From assembly GCA_037102815.1 (NCBI GenBank), contig BTPP01000007.1, positions 2,356,001 through 2,420,000 of the forward strand: 64,000 nt of DNA. The letters run 5' to 3'. How positions within the stretch are numbered: the first letter of the stretch is position 1; every line of letters starts with the position of its first letter. The stretch comes from Neurospora intermedia (Eukaryota; Ascomycota; Sordariomycetes; Sordariales; Sordariaceae). The notes below the pieces were generated by a model that had not been told where the DNA came from, did no database searches, and was given only the letters and a program-made list of their open reading frames with translations. Made by a program: the position numbers and the translations under genes. Positions 37,468-48,973 of the stretch are shown piece after piece.

Positions 37468-38849
37468 ATGAAGCGGCTTGCATCTTCGTTCACGGAATCT
37501 CAAAGCTCGAAACGGGCACGAATAGGATCACCAGGCAGCCATGGTAGCGGCGAGGCCCCAGGAGCCAACTGGCCTGCCAAAAAGGAGGAGATTGAAGCGG
37601 CGAGACGCTTGATTCTTGAATGGTCTGGTCCCAACCGCACTCCGCTTTGTTTGCATGGCTGCTTATGCTTAGTAGTGCTACCGCCAAATCCAGAACGCTC
37701 ATCGTTCCTGACAAGGACGCGGATGGACTCGCATCTGGCTCAATCCTTCAACGGACTCTCGTCCTTCTTGGCCTGCCCTCAAGTCTTATTACCACTCACC
37801 TCGTCCAAAGAGGGAATAACATCCACGACCCTTCGGAGCGGACGGCCATGACAAAGCTGTCTCCATCGTACGTCTTCGTCCTGGACCAAGGCTCCCGGCG
37901 CTCCTTGCCTGTTGTCAATATCCCAAACCACAGAGCCCTTATCATCGACCACCACCAGGCTGCCGAAGACGAGTTTCCGTCTGGTTCTCAGCATGTCACT
38001 GCCTGCAACTTCCCGCCTATATCTACATCCGCCCTGCTAACCTACCTCATATGCCGTCCTCTTCACCCTGCCATTGAACAGCAGTGCGCGTGGCTGGCCG
38101 TTCTTGGTACGCATGGAGATTTGGGCACAAACTTTAAGTGGCAACCGCCCTTTCCCGATATGGGTGTCGTGCTCAAGAGGTACACGCGCAAAAGGATCAA
38201 CGACGCAGTCTCTCTTATCAACGCACCGCGCCGCACAGCCGCATATAACGTCCATGCCGCATGGGAGGCACTGACGGAGGCCGTCAGCCCGGTCGATCTG
38301 CTCGCTAACAAGGCGCTCTTGGCGGCAAGGGTAGAGGTCAACGCCGAGGTGGAACGGTGCACACACGTCCCGCCCAAATTTTCGAGCGATGGGCGCGTGG
38401 CGGTTTTGAGAATGAATAGCAAGGCACAGGTGCATCCGGTCATTGCGACAAGGTGGGCGGGACACTTAAAGAGTGCTAGGCTTGAGGTGGTGATGGCTGC
38501 TAATGAGGGGTATCTGGAAGGGAATGTGAACTTTTCGTGCAGGGTGGCCAAGTGTGCAAAGGAAAGGAGTGGCGGAAGGGGGGAGGTGAACATCATTGAG
38601 CTGTTAAACGGCATCGTAAAATCGGCAGGGGATTCGAGTCTGAGGGATAGACTTGGAGATTCTTTTGCGAGAGGACATAAGGAGGCTAGCGGGGGAATCG
38701 TACCCACGAAGGAGTTCGAGGAGCTAATGGCATTGATGGAGGTTGGCGTGGGAAGCAGGAAGAAAAAGGACCTGACGACACCGGAAAAGAGAAAGGAAAA
38801 TCCTATCACGAATTATTTCCTCAAAAAAGCTGGTCCTCAAACGGACTAA
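37468..38849 (+). CDS. DHH-family phosphoesterase with a PCNA-box-like C-terminus
   Basis: Member of the DHH (RecJ/exopolyphosphatase-type) phosphoesterases, metal-dependent hydrolases of phosphodiesters or polyphosphate. Exon 1 is 37468-37622 and exon 2 is 37673-38849, with a 50-bp GT-AG intron (donor gtctgg, acceptor cttag); the product is 443 residues. The splice was chosen because it brings an ATG-started, Ser/Arg-rich N-terminus into frame with the DHH domain. Motif I reads VPDKDADGLASG (Asp65, Asp67, Asp69) and the signature DHHQ is at residues 144-147. A later GTHGDLG (about residues 180-186) may be a further metal motif. The last 20 residues hold ENPITNYF (427-434), which fits the hydrophobic core of a PIP box apart from Glu in place of the leading Gln. 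That hints at a nuclear, replication-linked role, but the substrate is unknown. Confidence 0.85.
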
Positions 38850-40530
38850 CGAGGTCCTGGTCACCTGCAGGTGCGAACATTTGCTGGTAGATAATTATAC
38901 AATCTATGTACAACATTTAAATTTATAACTATTTAAGTCAATCATCTCCAGAATACCGCTTGTATTCTGCCAGCTCGTACTCCTTTTTGATTACACGATT
39001 CAGGTTAGCATCCAGACTCATAGGATTGATGGGTAAGACACAGATAAAACAGCTTACCCTCTCGCCAGAGGCATATATATGTTGTTGCGGTCGGAGCACC
39101 CGAAATCTGTAAGAGCCAATAGCTGATTTTGGCCACCCTCGAACAGTTCGTCCCATACACCGTCTGTTCGCTGGAGACGACACCAAGTACGCGGGGCATC
39201 ATAGCCGCCGTGCAGCACGGATGGGCGTTTAAAGGGTCAATAGCCCCACGCAAGGTCGAGGCTAGCTCACTATCCTCATTGATGTGCTCGGGGAAAGTTG
39301 TCAGCAACCTCTAGTGCTACCATATCTGGAGCACTCATCGCTCTCTTTTCTTGCGGAACCTCGCAGTTGAGACCTCAATGTCTCCTGGATCGGTAACGAC
39401 ACGATACCTAATTATCCAGCGAGTTCTTCGGAGGACTTAGTCGACTTCATGACCACGGCGCCTCAGCTGAGAGGCTTATTCATATAAGTTGTCACGCCAT
39501 CGGTCGTGTCCCAGTACAGCAAGCCAATACCGGCCTTTCCATACTCATACTGTTCGAGAATGAGCTTTCGTCGGGCGCAGTGTAACCGATCAGAACCAGT
39601 AAGGCATCCCGAGTCCGCTTCACTGAACCAGAGGCCTGCTGAAGACACATTGTCATTATTGGTCCTCTCATGGCTGACGAATGGGCTTGCCGCGAGGGTA
39701 GCATGTGCCATGTAACCCTTAGTCTCGCTCAGTCGCCCCAGCAAGGGAATCTTTGAGCCAGCGGTTTCCTTGCCGGAGGCCAATCCCTCCGGGAGACGTT
39801 GGGATAGAGTCGAGGCTTCCTGAGACTTAGTCCTTCCAGTGGAGGTTACAGTTTTCAACAACATGAGGTTCGGTGGACAGCGACTGGCATGCTCGACTAG
39901 GTTGGAACGCAACAGAGCGGTCAAATACCTTCAACCCTAAATCTTGTATGAGAAAGCCTTGTGAATACATGAATGATGTGATTTCGAAGCTGATATGTTT
40001 CCGGAAGTAGAGAAGCCCGAGTAAAGTAGCTTTTCCGGTAGACTGGGCTGTACAGCATGGGGGAGAAAGAAGCTCGATTTTCATGACAGATTTGTGACTA
40101 CGAACTCTAGATGAGATCCTAAGCGACGGAAACTGTAAACACTCCTGCATCTTGTTGCCTTGCATCAACCATCCATTCACGGCAGCTGGTAAGAGTTTCG
40201 AATGTCCGAGAACCTATTCTGAACTTCCGATGTCTAAACATGTATCCGGATGACCATGAACTTGACGACTTCTCTTCGTAAACTTCATATGGGGAATCCT
40301 CAATCGTCGGAACATTGTCCAATACAGGCATGGCACAAACGTCTGGATGCAAGGAATGATGGCATTACCTAGGCGCAATAATCACGAAACTTTGACAAAC
40401 TGATAGAGATACATACGAAGTAACAGTGAATAAATAATCAAGGCAAAATAAGAGACTACCTAGTAAACAATCAAAAATTGCGTTGGTATCCAAAGAAGCT
40501 TGATTCATTCTTGACGTCGTGACACAGCAT

Positions 40531-40592
<62 letters not shown>

Positions 40593-40943
40593 TTACTACT
40601 ACTCCTTTAGTAAACTACTCTAAAGAGCCTATATTAATGAATTTTTCGGAGTTTTTTATTTTCTTTTTTTTTCTTCTTTTTTCTGTAATTCTTTTACTCA
40701 CAAAGAAAAAAAAACCTCAACGAAAATTGAACGATAATGGAAAGCGAATCATTCTACATATTTTGGCCAGACAGGCCTCACAAGTCAAGACATCACTGCA
40801 ACAACTAACTGCCTCCGAACTCGCCCGCTAAACACTCTTTTCCCTTCCCAAGACAAATTATTCGGGTCTCCAACACCCTCTCCTACGCATTGATAGTATT
40901 TTCTCTCTCTCTGATCCACGGTGACTCGTCTTTTCAAAGTTCC
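38850..40943. other. Gene-poor interval with possible gene remnants on the minus strand
   Basis: No gene I can defend. Minus-strand frames at 39005-39307, 39463-39924, 39827-40180 and 40119-40352 have protein-like composition and overlap in different frames, as in an intron-containing or broken gene read from about 40352 leftwards, but I recognise no domain and found no convincing splice model. The right part contains a (TAC)n microsatellite and pyrimidine-rich DNA next to the following gene's 3' end. Confidence 0.35.
40531..40604. repeat. (TAC)n trinucleotide microsatellite
   Basis: About 24 TAC units with one TAT interruption near the right end. It lies in non-coding sequence. Confidence 0.9.
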
Positions 40944-41579
40944 TCACACAGTCTCGTCCTTTCTGAACAGATTGATACAAACCCACAACGCACCCAACAG
41001 GAGCGGCAACACAACAATCCAAATCATTGCCTTTCTCATCTTCATGACGACCCCTCTTCTCCTTTCCCACCTGCTACGTCTCCTACCCCCGCCTGAATCA
41101 CTTTCCTCCTCGTCCCTTTGCTGCCTCTCACGGCCAGAACGGTCACTGTAGGCGTGATCAACCCTATGAATTCGCGAGAACTGATTCTCGGACTCCTCTC
41201 TGTTCTCCTCCTCCAACTCCTGCCCGTCGTCGTCGTCGTCGTCGGAAAAGGGATGGTACTGCGGGACGCCGTCGGTTGAGTCACGATATGTGCCGTAGAA
41301 TGGAGGGTGGTTCAAGTTGAGGGCTGGGAGGGACTCGTAATGGATATGTTGTACGGGGTTAGGGGCTGTTGCTGTAGAGCGTAGGTTTATGGCGACGGGA
41401 GCGTGCTCATTGTGAGCTTCATTCTGGCTGTTTTTGCCAATGTTGCGGTTGTTGCTGCTCTTGTTGTTCTTGTCACTGCTGTCGTTGTTGTTGGCGGTGT
41501 CGTTGCTGTTGTGACCGATGGTAGCGTTGGCATTCTGTGTAGCGTTGTTCGACTCAGACTGCTGAGATGAAGAGGCCAT
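40944..41579 (-). CDS. Hypothetical Asn/Ser-rich single-pass membrane protein
   Basis: An uninterrupted 211-residue frame from an ATG. Residues 1-60 are low-complexity Asn, Ser and Gln with scattered Asp and Lys. The middle has NPVQHIHYESLPALNLNHPP and a PFYGTYRDS segment, then an acidic patch (six Asp in a row, then EEENREESE) and a strongly basic stretch (GGGRRRSRWERRRG). Near the C-terminus MIWIVVLPLLLGALWVCINL is one hydrophobic span followed by a short charged tail. There is no signal peptide, so a tail-anchored or type II membrane protein with a large cytoplasmic acidic/basic domain is the simplest reading. I do not recognise the family. Confidence 0.65.
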   Translation of the reverse strand: MASSSQQSESNNATQNANATIGHNSNDTANNNDSSDKNNKSSNNRNIGKNSQNEAHNEHAPVAINLRSTATAPNPVQHIHYESLPALNLNHPPFYGTYRDSTDGVPQYHPFSDDDDDDGQELEEENREESENQFSRIHRVDHAYSDRSGRERQQRDEEESDSGGGRRRSRWERRRGVVMKMRKAMIWIVVLPLLLGALWVCINLFRKDETV

Positions 41580-43245
41580 CGCGTGAGAAAACTAAGAGTT
41601 GTGATTAGTAAAACCCGCTACGTGAGAAGTCGAAGAAAGTCTATGTTGTACGCAGTCTTCAGGTAAGCCTACACTTAAAATTGGCTCGTGCGATGCCGAA
41701 GTGTCAGCGAGAACTGTGGACAACTTATTCGGAGATGAGCTGGATGAGTTGGATGAGTTTGACGAGCTAGAGAGCATGACCTTGATTTGATGAATGCTGG
41801 AACCTCTGTACCCTATCCTCAACTCGGTTGGGCAAATCACAATCTTGTCTGCTTTCCTAAGAAGTAGCCAGAAAGGTGTCAAAGAGTCAATGAGATGTTA
41901 TCGCAATTCGAAATGGTAAAACCTGGAACAGTTGCAAAGGTTGCTAGTTCAGACAAATATTACGAACGCATGCTGGCTAGGCCATAACCTAACTTGAGCA
42001 TGCTATCAGGTCAGATCGTAAATGACTTGCACTTTGACTGGAGGCCGAAAGTACTGTATATGTAGGAACTTGAATGGCAATTCCTCAAGTTTAACAGCAC
42101 CGGTGTCATTTTCGGGGATGTGACATTGTTCGGGTGAGAACGGAAATTCGTCATGCCACAGTTGAGACCTCTGGTCTGGCTATGTGGGTCTGACAAGTTT
42201 ATGAAGCGGCAGAAAATATGAGCAAGAATGGGCGATGAGAGATACAAGAACGGCGAGATGGGGAATAGACAACATGACAAGAGGCAGTTACTGGTTGCCA
42301 TGCTGTGTCACCAAAGGCTACTAGATGCAACCAAGCACAATGTTGTGAGCACACAAGTAGCCGTCTATTTGCTGCACTCATGGATTCGAGCTGCACCTGG
42401 CATGCTATACAAAGCTATTCCATCTTTTGCTACTGCAGCAGATCCGGCCGCCCACACACCCTTTACTTGAAGCATGGCAATATCAGCATACATGAGAAGG
42501 TTGCTCCGGATTGAAACGATATTGTTCGAACCTCCGAACACTTGGCAGATCTTAGTGGTACTCCACGTTTGACCGAATAATTTATGGGATTTCAGCTGAA
42601 TTATACCACTAATCAAGAGATCTATGAGTATAACGAGGCGATCCATGAGCCACAGTATGGAGCCTGTAAGAAAAGACTCAAGGCAGCTAGAAGGGAATGG
42701 GATATCCTGTGATAAGCGAAGGCAGACGTGGATATCAAGAAGGATAATTTAGCCTCACGGTGAGAAACAGATGGAGAACCCTTCCGGTTTTGTCTACATG
42801 CCGTATCCCTTGAGTAATTTAGGCACTTGCCGCTTTTCACAACAACCATTTCGACTGAACTGAGTTGTTGTCTTTGCACCAAGTTATTCGTAGTGTGCGT
42901 CTGCTTGTCGGAAATGTTCGCCACGCCGCTTTGTTAATTGGCTTCTGGTACTGTCGGAAGCTTGGCCCAAGCCGATGTTCGTTGTCCCCCAAGAATCTGT
43001 ATCGGACGTGGAGTTGGATTGTTGGGACTAGACGCAATTTCCACAGTTCGCCGTTCGCTGAGTGTGCTTTGACCAGTTTGCTGGATAAGTTTGTTGTGGG
43101 GTGTGTAGGATACGGGGGTAACATCTCGCGCAACATGAGTCTTCCCGACGGTCGAGGAATGAGGAGTGGATACTATGGGGGCATTGTGACAGTCCCTGGT
43201 CCGAACATCGCCAGGCTGAGACGAGTTGGTTTGTACCCTTCTGCT
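41580..43245. other. Intergenic region left of the hydrolase gene
   Basis: Short frames on both strands, none with a recognisable domain or consistent splicing. The 41592-41882 minus frame is Ser-rich and lies just upstream of the membrane-protein gene, so it is probably its leader. Nothing else seen. Confidence 0.45.
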
Positions 43246-44691
43246 TTATCTTTGACTTGAGTTCGCTATGGTGTTGATTGGTTTCAGCTCGGTTTCTACT
43301 GGTCTCTCTTTCGTTAGGCATGTCTTTTCAGGGGGCAGAATCAAGGACTGCCTGTGGTCGCCCGATGGGCTGATGGCCTGGGAAGGAGAGGGCCGGGCTT
43401 CAAGAACCTGTAATTTCGGGACACCTGTCTCGTTATGCAACCAGTTGAGCACATGGTTGGCCACATCGTTGCTGTTTTTCTCCAGGAAGCAGAGGTGTCC
43501 ATTTCCACGGATTCCATGCTCCTCGAGTCTGTGATGCTTGACGGTAGCCCCGGCCTGACGAAGAAAATGTACCGTTGCCCAGTCCGAGAAACGGTGGAAG
43601 CTCGCTTCCGTTGTTACCACAAGTTGGAGGATTTCGATCAGATTCGTGAGCTTCCGGGGCTCTGCCCTGGATTCGGTGGAATTTCCAACAGGTAATCCAG
43701 CAGGGTCTTGTTGGAAGCAGAACTTTCCTTGCCGATCCCTTGCGTAATACTTGCTGACCGGGATGGGTTCAAAAGCTGGATATGTACCACCAAACAGATC
43801 CTCAAATGACTCTGGTGCTGCAACCGGTGGGTCAAACTGCATCGGTATATCCGCCAGGCCATATTGACGAATGCCGGCAGCCCTTGTGAACGTGCTCGTC
43901 GGTCCGAGTTGTCCATTTTTGTTCCCAAGAGCAGAGCCAAACGGAGGCCCGAGTGGCTCGACTGCAACGAGTGCATGGATGAGGTCAGGGGCCACATCGG
44001 CTACCAGCCAGGCAACATTGGCGCCGCTGCCTTGACCGACAAGGATAGCCGGACGCTTCAGGAACCGCAAGAGACTCGCAACTGCCTCTTGAGCGGCTGC
44101 CTGGCGCTCGTGGGGGTCCATATACAATGGAACCAGTTGTTTGAGATATTCGTCAAAAATGGGATCGCCCCGAACGCCGCTCTGGGTTTTGTTTAAGCTA
44201 TCAGCCCGAGAATGTCCATTAATGGTTTCTATATACTTACTCCTGGCCACTGTGTGTGCGTCTTTGCCGCCGGCCATTCTGGGTTGTTGGTCTTGTTGAT
44301 GGCCGTGTATAGGTTCTCGACGGTCTGAGGGGTGATGGCTTTCACTCGTTCGTAGTAAGCCAAGGCATCAGAACGGCCATGAAATGGCAGATGCGGAGCA
44401 TAGACTCGATGGCCGCGCTCGGCAAAGAAATAAGCCCAGCCCGGGCGCCTGTCAGGCTTAGTGAGCCACACCTGGCGCAAATCACAGTTGGTTAGCCTAA
44501 CCCCAGAAAGACGGGGGAAACAGGTTCCTGACTGATGCTGTATGATAGTCTCCGTGAAGGAGGATTATGGGCATGAGATGTTTACGGATGACAGTGGGCG
44601 TCAAGCTCTCGACGCGCATCTGGCCTATGGAAAACGCGCCTGGAGGGCAAGTGGCAGCCGTAAGCGGCACTTCACGGTGAGGTTGTGCCAT
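43246..44691 (-). CDS. Alpha/beta-hydrolase fold protein with altered nucleophile elbow
   Basis: Three exons on the minus strand: 44691-44533, 44471-44241 and 44181-43246, all joined in phase 0, giving 441 residues. Conserved pieces fall across the joins: ILLHGDYHTAS with VWLTKPD, then LPFHGRSD, then HTQWPG joined to SGVRGDPIFDEY. These fit a fungal alpha/beta hydrolase group related to secreted lipase-like proteins. The nucleophile elbow reads VGQGSGAN (residues 178-185): where G-x-S-x-G is expected, Gly181 stands at the Ser position and Ser182 follows. A candidate catalytic His is in GNGH (about His359). It may be a pseudoenzyme or use the shifted Ser. The ATG at 44691 is the first in frame; no signal peptide was found. 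The C-terminal 60 residues are Pro/Ser-rich and probably disordered. Confidence 0.8.
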
Positions 44692-45090
44692 TAGGATGAA
44701 TCTCGAGGGAAAAAGGGCATGTCCTCGTTGCGAAGAAATCGACTGAATGCAAGTGGCAGTGTTGAATTTGCTCGGTGGTGGGGGAGGATATTGATGAGGA
44801 AGAAAAGGAGAAGACAAACGCAGCTGGAGTTTTAGGCCACGAAATGGCGAATGCTACACAGCTTGTCAATGCCAGGTAGAATGAAAGCAATGACTGAAAC
44901 CAAAGGTAGGGATCAAAACCAGCGGGAAAAGGGATGAAAGTAAAGTGAAAGCAAGTTCAAACGAGAGAACCTACTTAGTCTCAACCCCCTTCTTCCTCGG
45001 CTATAGCCTATTCACAACGGAAAACATTTTCTATTTGCGCTTGATCCCGTCAACACTTTGCATCCTTTCCAAAGTCCCCATTCACAGTGG
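44692..45090. other. Intergenic region upstream of the hydrolase gene
   Basis: 400 bp holding the hydrolase promoter and the chitinase 3' end; both genes are on the minus strand. No gene seen. A frame that looks like a signal peptide (about 44890) begins at TTG, not ATG. Confidence 0.5.
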
Positions 45091-46346
45091 CTATAACTCA
45101 TCCCTCTCATCAGTAACTTGTCCCTTTAACTTGGCCAGACCCTCGTTCAGCGCGGCCAGGTGCTCGTAGTTGGGGGCATCTTCGCCTAGGCCCCAAGCAA
45201 AAACGCCTCCCAGCCGGCGCTTCTCCATGACCTTGAGGAACTTTTGCTTGATGGCATCCGGGGTATCGAACGTCCACCACAGTGCCTCGATGGGGTCCCA
45301 GTAGTAGTAGCCGCCTTGGTCATGGTCGTAAGCTCCCTGAGCTAGAGCCCTATCATAGGAAGCACGGAGATGCTTTGGCACGTCGTCGTGCCAGGAAAAG
45401 GCACCAGAGCGGCCCAGATCGGCTCCCGATACGGGATCTTCCATCTCAACGGTGGGGCAGCCCACTGGCGACGTTTGGGCGCAGGCGTCTTGCTCGGTCT
45501 TGAAGTATTTGAGGTAAAAGGCAAAGCCGAGGTTCAGCTTCTGGGGGGCGGCACCGGCGGCCACGTAGGCATCGACGGCCTGGAGGCTCAGCTCGACGCC
45601 GGTGTGGTGCTTGGTGACGGTGTCGCGGCGGTTCATCATGTCGTACGTCATGACGTTGAGAAAGTCGACATGGCGCATGATGCGGGGGACGGTCTCGCGG
45701 GTGAAGGCCAGCATGTCGCGGTGCAAGCCCGGAACGGCGGCTGAGATGACCTTGTCGGGGCCGAGGGCAGAGCGCAGTTCCTGGAGCAAGAGGGGGTAGG
45801 CGGCAATCTCCCAGCGCTTGTCCGAGTTGGGGATCTGCTTGTAGTCTTCACCGTTGCCTCCGGGGTACTCCCAGTCGACGTCGACACCGTCAGCGCCCGT
45901 GGCCTCCACCATCTTGGCAACATTGGCGGCGAACAGAGTGCGCGTTTCGTCGTTCAGGGCGGCCACGGAGAAGCCAATGGTGTCTCCCCAGCCGCCAATG
46001 GCGATCAAGACCTTTGTGTGGTTGGGGAAGCGGGGGCGGACATGATGGACGGTGGTGAACAAGGGCCATTCTTGGTTCAGAGGATCGTTGAAGATGCTGG
46101 GACTCATGAATGCCAGGGCAACATGCGTGACATGGTCGAGCTGGTCGATTTGGGGCGCAACCGGGTGCTGGCTGCGATGGAGGGAAGAAATCAGCTGTGC
46201 AGTGGCTGAGGGACGAGCACTTGAACATACCCAGTCAAATACATGATGCACCGAAGAGGGCGGCTGGTGGCGGCCATGACACCGGAGCCGCCCATCATGG
46301 CCAGCATCACGGCGCCCAAGAGCAGTGGAAGCTTGAGGAAGATCAT
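45091..46346 (-). CDS. Secreted GH18 chitinase
   Basis: Endo-acting chitin hydrolase of glycoside hydrolase family 18. Exon 1 is 46346-46231 and exon 2 is 46171-45091, with a 59-bp GT-AG intron (donor gtatgt); 398 residues. Exon 1 encodes a signal peptide, MIFLKLPLLLGAVMLAMMGG, followed by GVMAATSRPLRC, and the join gives IMYLTGQHPVAP, which starts the TIM barrel. The catalytic signature DGVDVDWEYP is at residues 133-142, with Glu140 the proton donor and both preceding Asp present. VLIAIGGWG is the usual SxGG-like strand 3 motif. MTYDMM and WGLGED are typical later barrel strands. No chitin-binding module or GPI signal is seen, so it is probably a small secreted enzyme for wall turnover or scavenging. 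A substrate other than chitin within GH18 cannot be excluded. Confidence 0.93.
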
Positions 46347-47158
46347 GACCGAGATATCGATGCGTTGCAAAGATGGGGGAAATCGGTTAGAGATATACTA
46401 TGGTAATAATGGGTGTATGAAGAAGGTGCCAGGAAGCAAGCAAGGTAAAGGAATGGATGATGGATGGGTCGTGGGCATCTTGACGGGTCATTGTCGCAGT
46501 CATTCCATGTGCAGTGCGTGTAGTGTGTTGGCGTCCAGTAGTCGTCTACAACTATGTAGTGTACTGTAGTAGTTCTAGTAATGCAGTGTGTGAATGAAGC
46601 TTGATTTGGGGACCTTCTCCAAACCAGGAAGAGGTGGATGCGGTGACGACATGCATCGATTGGTGCATCCCGGCGGGCCGTCTCTCAAGAATCAAGACTC
46701 AATCGATCTCAATGAGTGACTGCTCTGGCATAGGCGGCTAGGGATCTCTACGCACAGACTCCACTGTAAGGGTAGTACTATGTACATAGATTCCCGTCAA
46801 GGACCTTGATGGCACGGGGCGGGCTTTACACTAAGTACTGTCGGCGCCAAGCCGGACTGGGCAGGATCAAGAAAGGGCGACGAGACCCGAGCTCCAAGTG
46901 CGAAAAAAAAAGAAGAAAAAAAAGAGTACCAAAAAAAAGAAAAAAAAAAAAAAAACCAAGAGCTTTCCGTCCCCTATTCTACTCGTCGGCAACGGTACAT
47001 ACCTACATACCTACCTACCCGTATCTCATTCTCCCGTCGCTACAACTCAATTCACCGAGGCCCACATCGTATAGTGTCTGCACCGACCTGACTGACCCAG
47101 ACGCAGCAACAAAGCCAACCGCAACAACAACAACAATAGTAAAACAGAGAAACAAGTC
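46347..47158. other. Divergent promoter region between chitinase and jip5
   Basis: 812 bp between the two ATGs. It contains a long A-rich tract at about 46904-46956 near the jip5 side and CCTA/TACC short repeats near 47000. A Lys-rich frame through the A tract is not a gene. Confidence 0.5.
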
Positions 47159-48485
47159 ATGCTGGAAAACCTCTGCACCCTGCCGCTCTCGGCGGACCTG
47201 TTCACGCAGGTGGTGCACCCCTCCAAGCCTCTGCTTACAGTCGGCCTATCCAACGGCCGCGTCGAGACCTTCCGCATCCCAGCCAACGAGGACAGCGACG
47301 ACGAGGACGAGAACAGCAGCATAACCGGCGGCAAGGGTGTCATCAAGAGTGTCTGGAGCACCCACCGCCACAAGGGCAGCTGTCGCACTCTGACTTATAG
47401 CACCGACGGGGAGTGTGAGTTGGCCTTATACGTATAAATCAACCTGCGTACAGCGCCCGCTAACCAGATTCGCCGTCCCAGCCCTCTACTCGGCCGGTAC
47501 CGACTCCATCGTCAAGCACTTCTCTCCCGAGACCGGCGTCGTCATCTCCAAGATCGGCCTGCCCCCCGTCAACAGTACCAGCAGCCAGAGCGATACCCCA
47601 GCCATCCTCCACACCCTCTCGCCCCAGACCCTGCTGCTCGGCACCGACTCTGGCTCTCTCTACATCTTCGACCTCCGCGAGAATGGCTCTCTGAACCCCA
47701 AGCCCGTCCGCAAGCACGTCCCCCACTCCGACTACATTTCCAGTCTGACCCCTCTTCCCCCTTCGTCTGAGAGCACCTCTGGTTTCCCCAAGCAGTGGGT
47801 TTCTACCGGCGGCGCCACCCTGGCCGTCACCGACCTGAGACATGGCATCATGGCTACCTCGGAGGATCAGGAGGACGAGCTGCTGTGCTCGACAGTCATC
47901 CCCACCGGCTTGGGTCCCAAGCACATGCGCAACAACGCCGTTCTGGCTGTCGGCACTGGCGGGGGTGTCTTAACCCTATGGGATCGTGGCGCCTGGGATG
48001 ACCAGCAGGAACGCATCTATGTGGCTCCCGGAGAGACCAAAAGAGACGGAGAAAGCCTCGACGCTATTGTTCGTGTTCCCGACGAGCTCGGCTGGGGCAA
48101 GAAGGCCGTGGTTGGCGTCGGCGACGGCACCATCAAGATTGTCGATCTGAAGCGCAGAGAGGTCCAGACTACATTCCAGCACGACGAGGTCGAGGGCGTT
48201 GCTGCTTTAAACTTCGACTACGAGAACAGGCTGATCAGTGGTGGCGGCAGGACCGTCAAGGTCTGGGCCGAGGCGGGTTCCGCCCAAGAAGACGAGGAAG
48301 AGGAGGAGGTGGTGGAAGCCGACCAAGGTGTCAAGCGACCGGCCGGCAGCGACGACTCGGACGACGATGACGGGAGCGATAGCGACAGCGACCGCCCCAA
48401 GAGGGAAAGAAAAAAGAAGCGGAGAAAGGGCAACAAGAAGGGTAAACACGGTGGTCCTTCCGTTTCGTTCCCAGGTTTGGATTAA
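47159..48485 (+). CDS. jip5: WD-repeat ribosome-biogenesis protein JIP5/WDR55
   Basis: Nucleolar WD40 protein; the yeast JIP5 and animal WDR55 relatives act in 60S ribosomal subunit and rRNA maturation. Exons are 47159-47414 and 47482-48485, with a 67-bp GT-AG intron (donor gtgagt, acceptor cccag); 419 residues. The join gives [18 protein letters not shown], a normal WD strand pair, which fixed the acceptor. The start [20 protein letters not shown] is characteristic of the family. Beta-propeller sequence covers about residues 10-340, ending in a GGGRTVKVW repeat. The C-terminal tail has a long acidic run ([14 protein letters not shown]) followed by a Lys/Arg-rich nucleolar-type signal, as in relatives. 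Confidence 0.92.
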
Positions 48486-48890
48486 CCAGTTTACAAACTG
48501 CGCTTTGTTTGGCAATACCCATCTCTTACCATTTTGCCTTTCCACCGTCCATTGCCGGTAGTTCTGAGCATGAAGGTGACCGTTTCGAGAGCTGACACAC
48601 AGGACGGAAATGACAATTGATCAGCGAAACAACCATCGTTACCCCTTTCCAAGCTCGGACGTCAGACAGCCTCATGAGGCCTTTGTGGCCCGGACTCTTG
48701 CATAGATTAAACTCGTGAGCCGGGCATGTTACAAGTGTCGTGTCACTGGCATGCTGGGTCAGTTATGTTTGCGCCAAGGGTGAGTTACTAGTCACCTTCA
48801 TCCTGTCATGCCTGTGGCTTTCTATGTCGCTGCTGCTTTGGGATCCCACCATGAACTGGGAAATTCTTGGCCACTCGTTGATCAAAATGG

Positions 48891-48924
<34 letters not shown>

Positions 48925-48973
48925 TAAAAGGATAGAGTGAAAAAGGGTTATATAATGGATCTTCTACCTCACT
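48486..48973. other. Convergent 3' region between jip5 and qa-x
   Basis: 3' ends of both genes. Contains a 30-base A run at about 48891-48920. No gene seen. Confidence 0.5.

Noticed and set aside
40637-40831. 64-codon frame with a Phe-rich hydrophobic start
   Set aside because: It is a product of T-rich DNA at the 3' side of the neighbouring gene, with no homology recognised.
44672-44890. Apparent signal peptide upstream of the alpha/beta hydrolase
   Set aside because: The frame begins with TTG rather than ATG, is out of frame with the hydrolase, and no splice restores it.
46806-47324. 172-codon Lys/Thr-rich frame upstream of jip5
   Set aside because: It runs through an A-rich promoter tract and into jip5 in the wrong frame.
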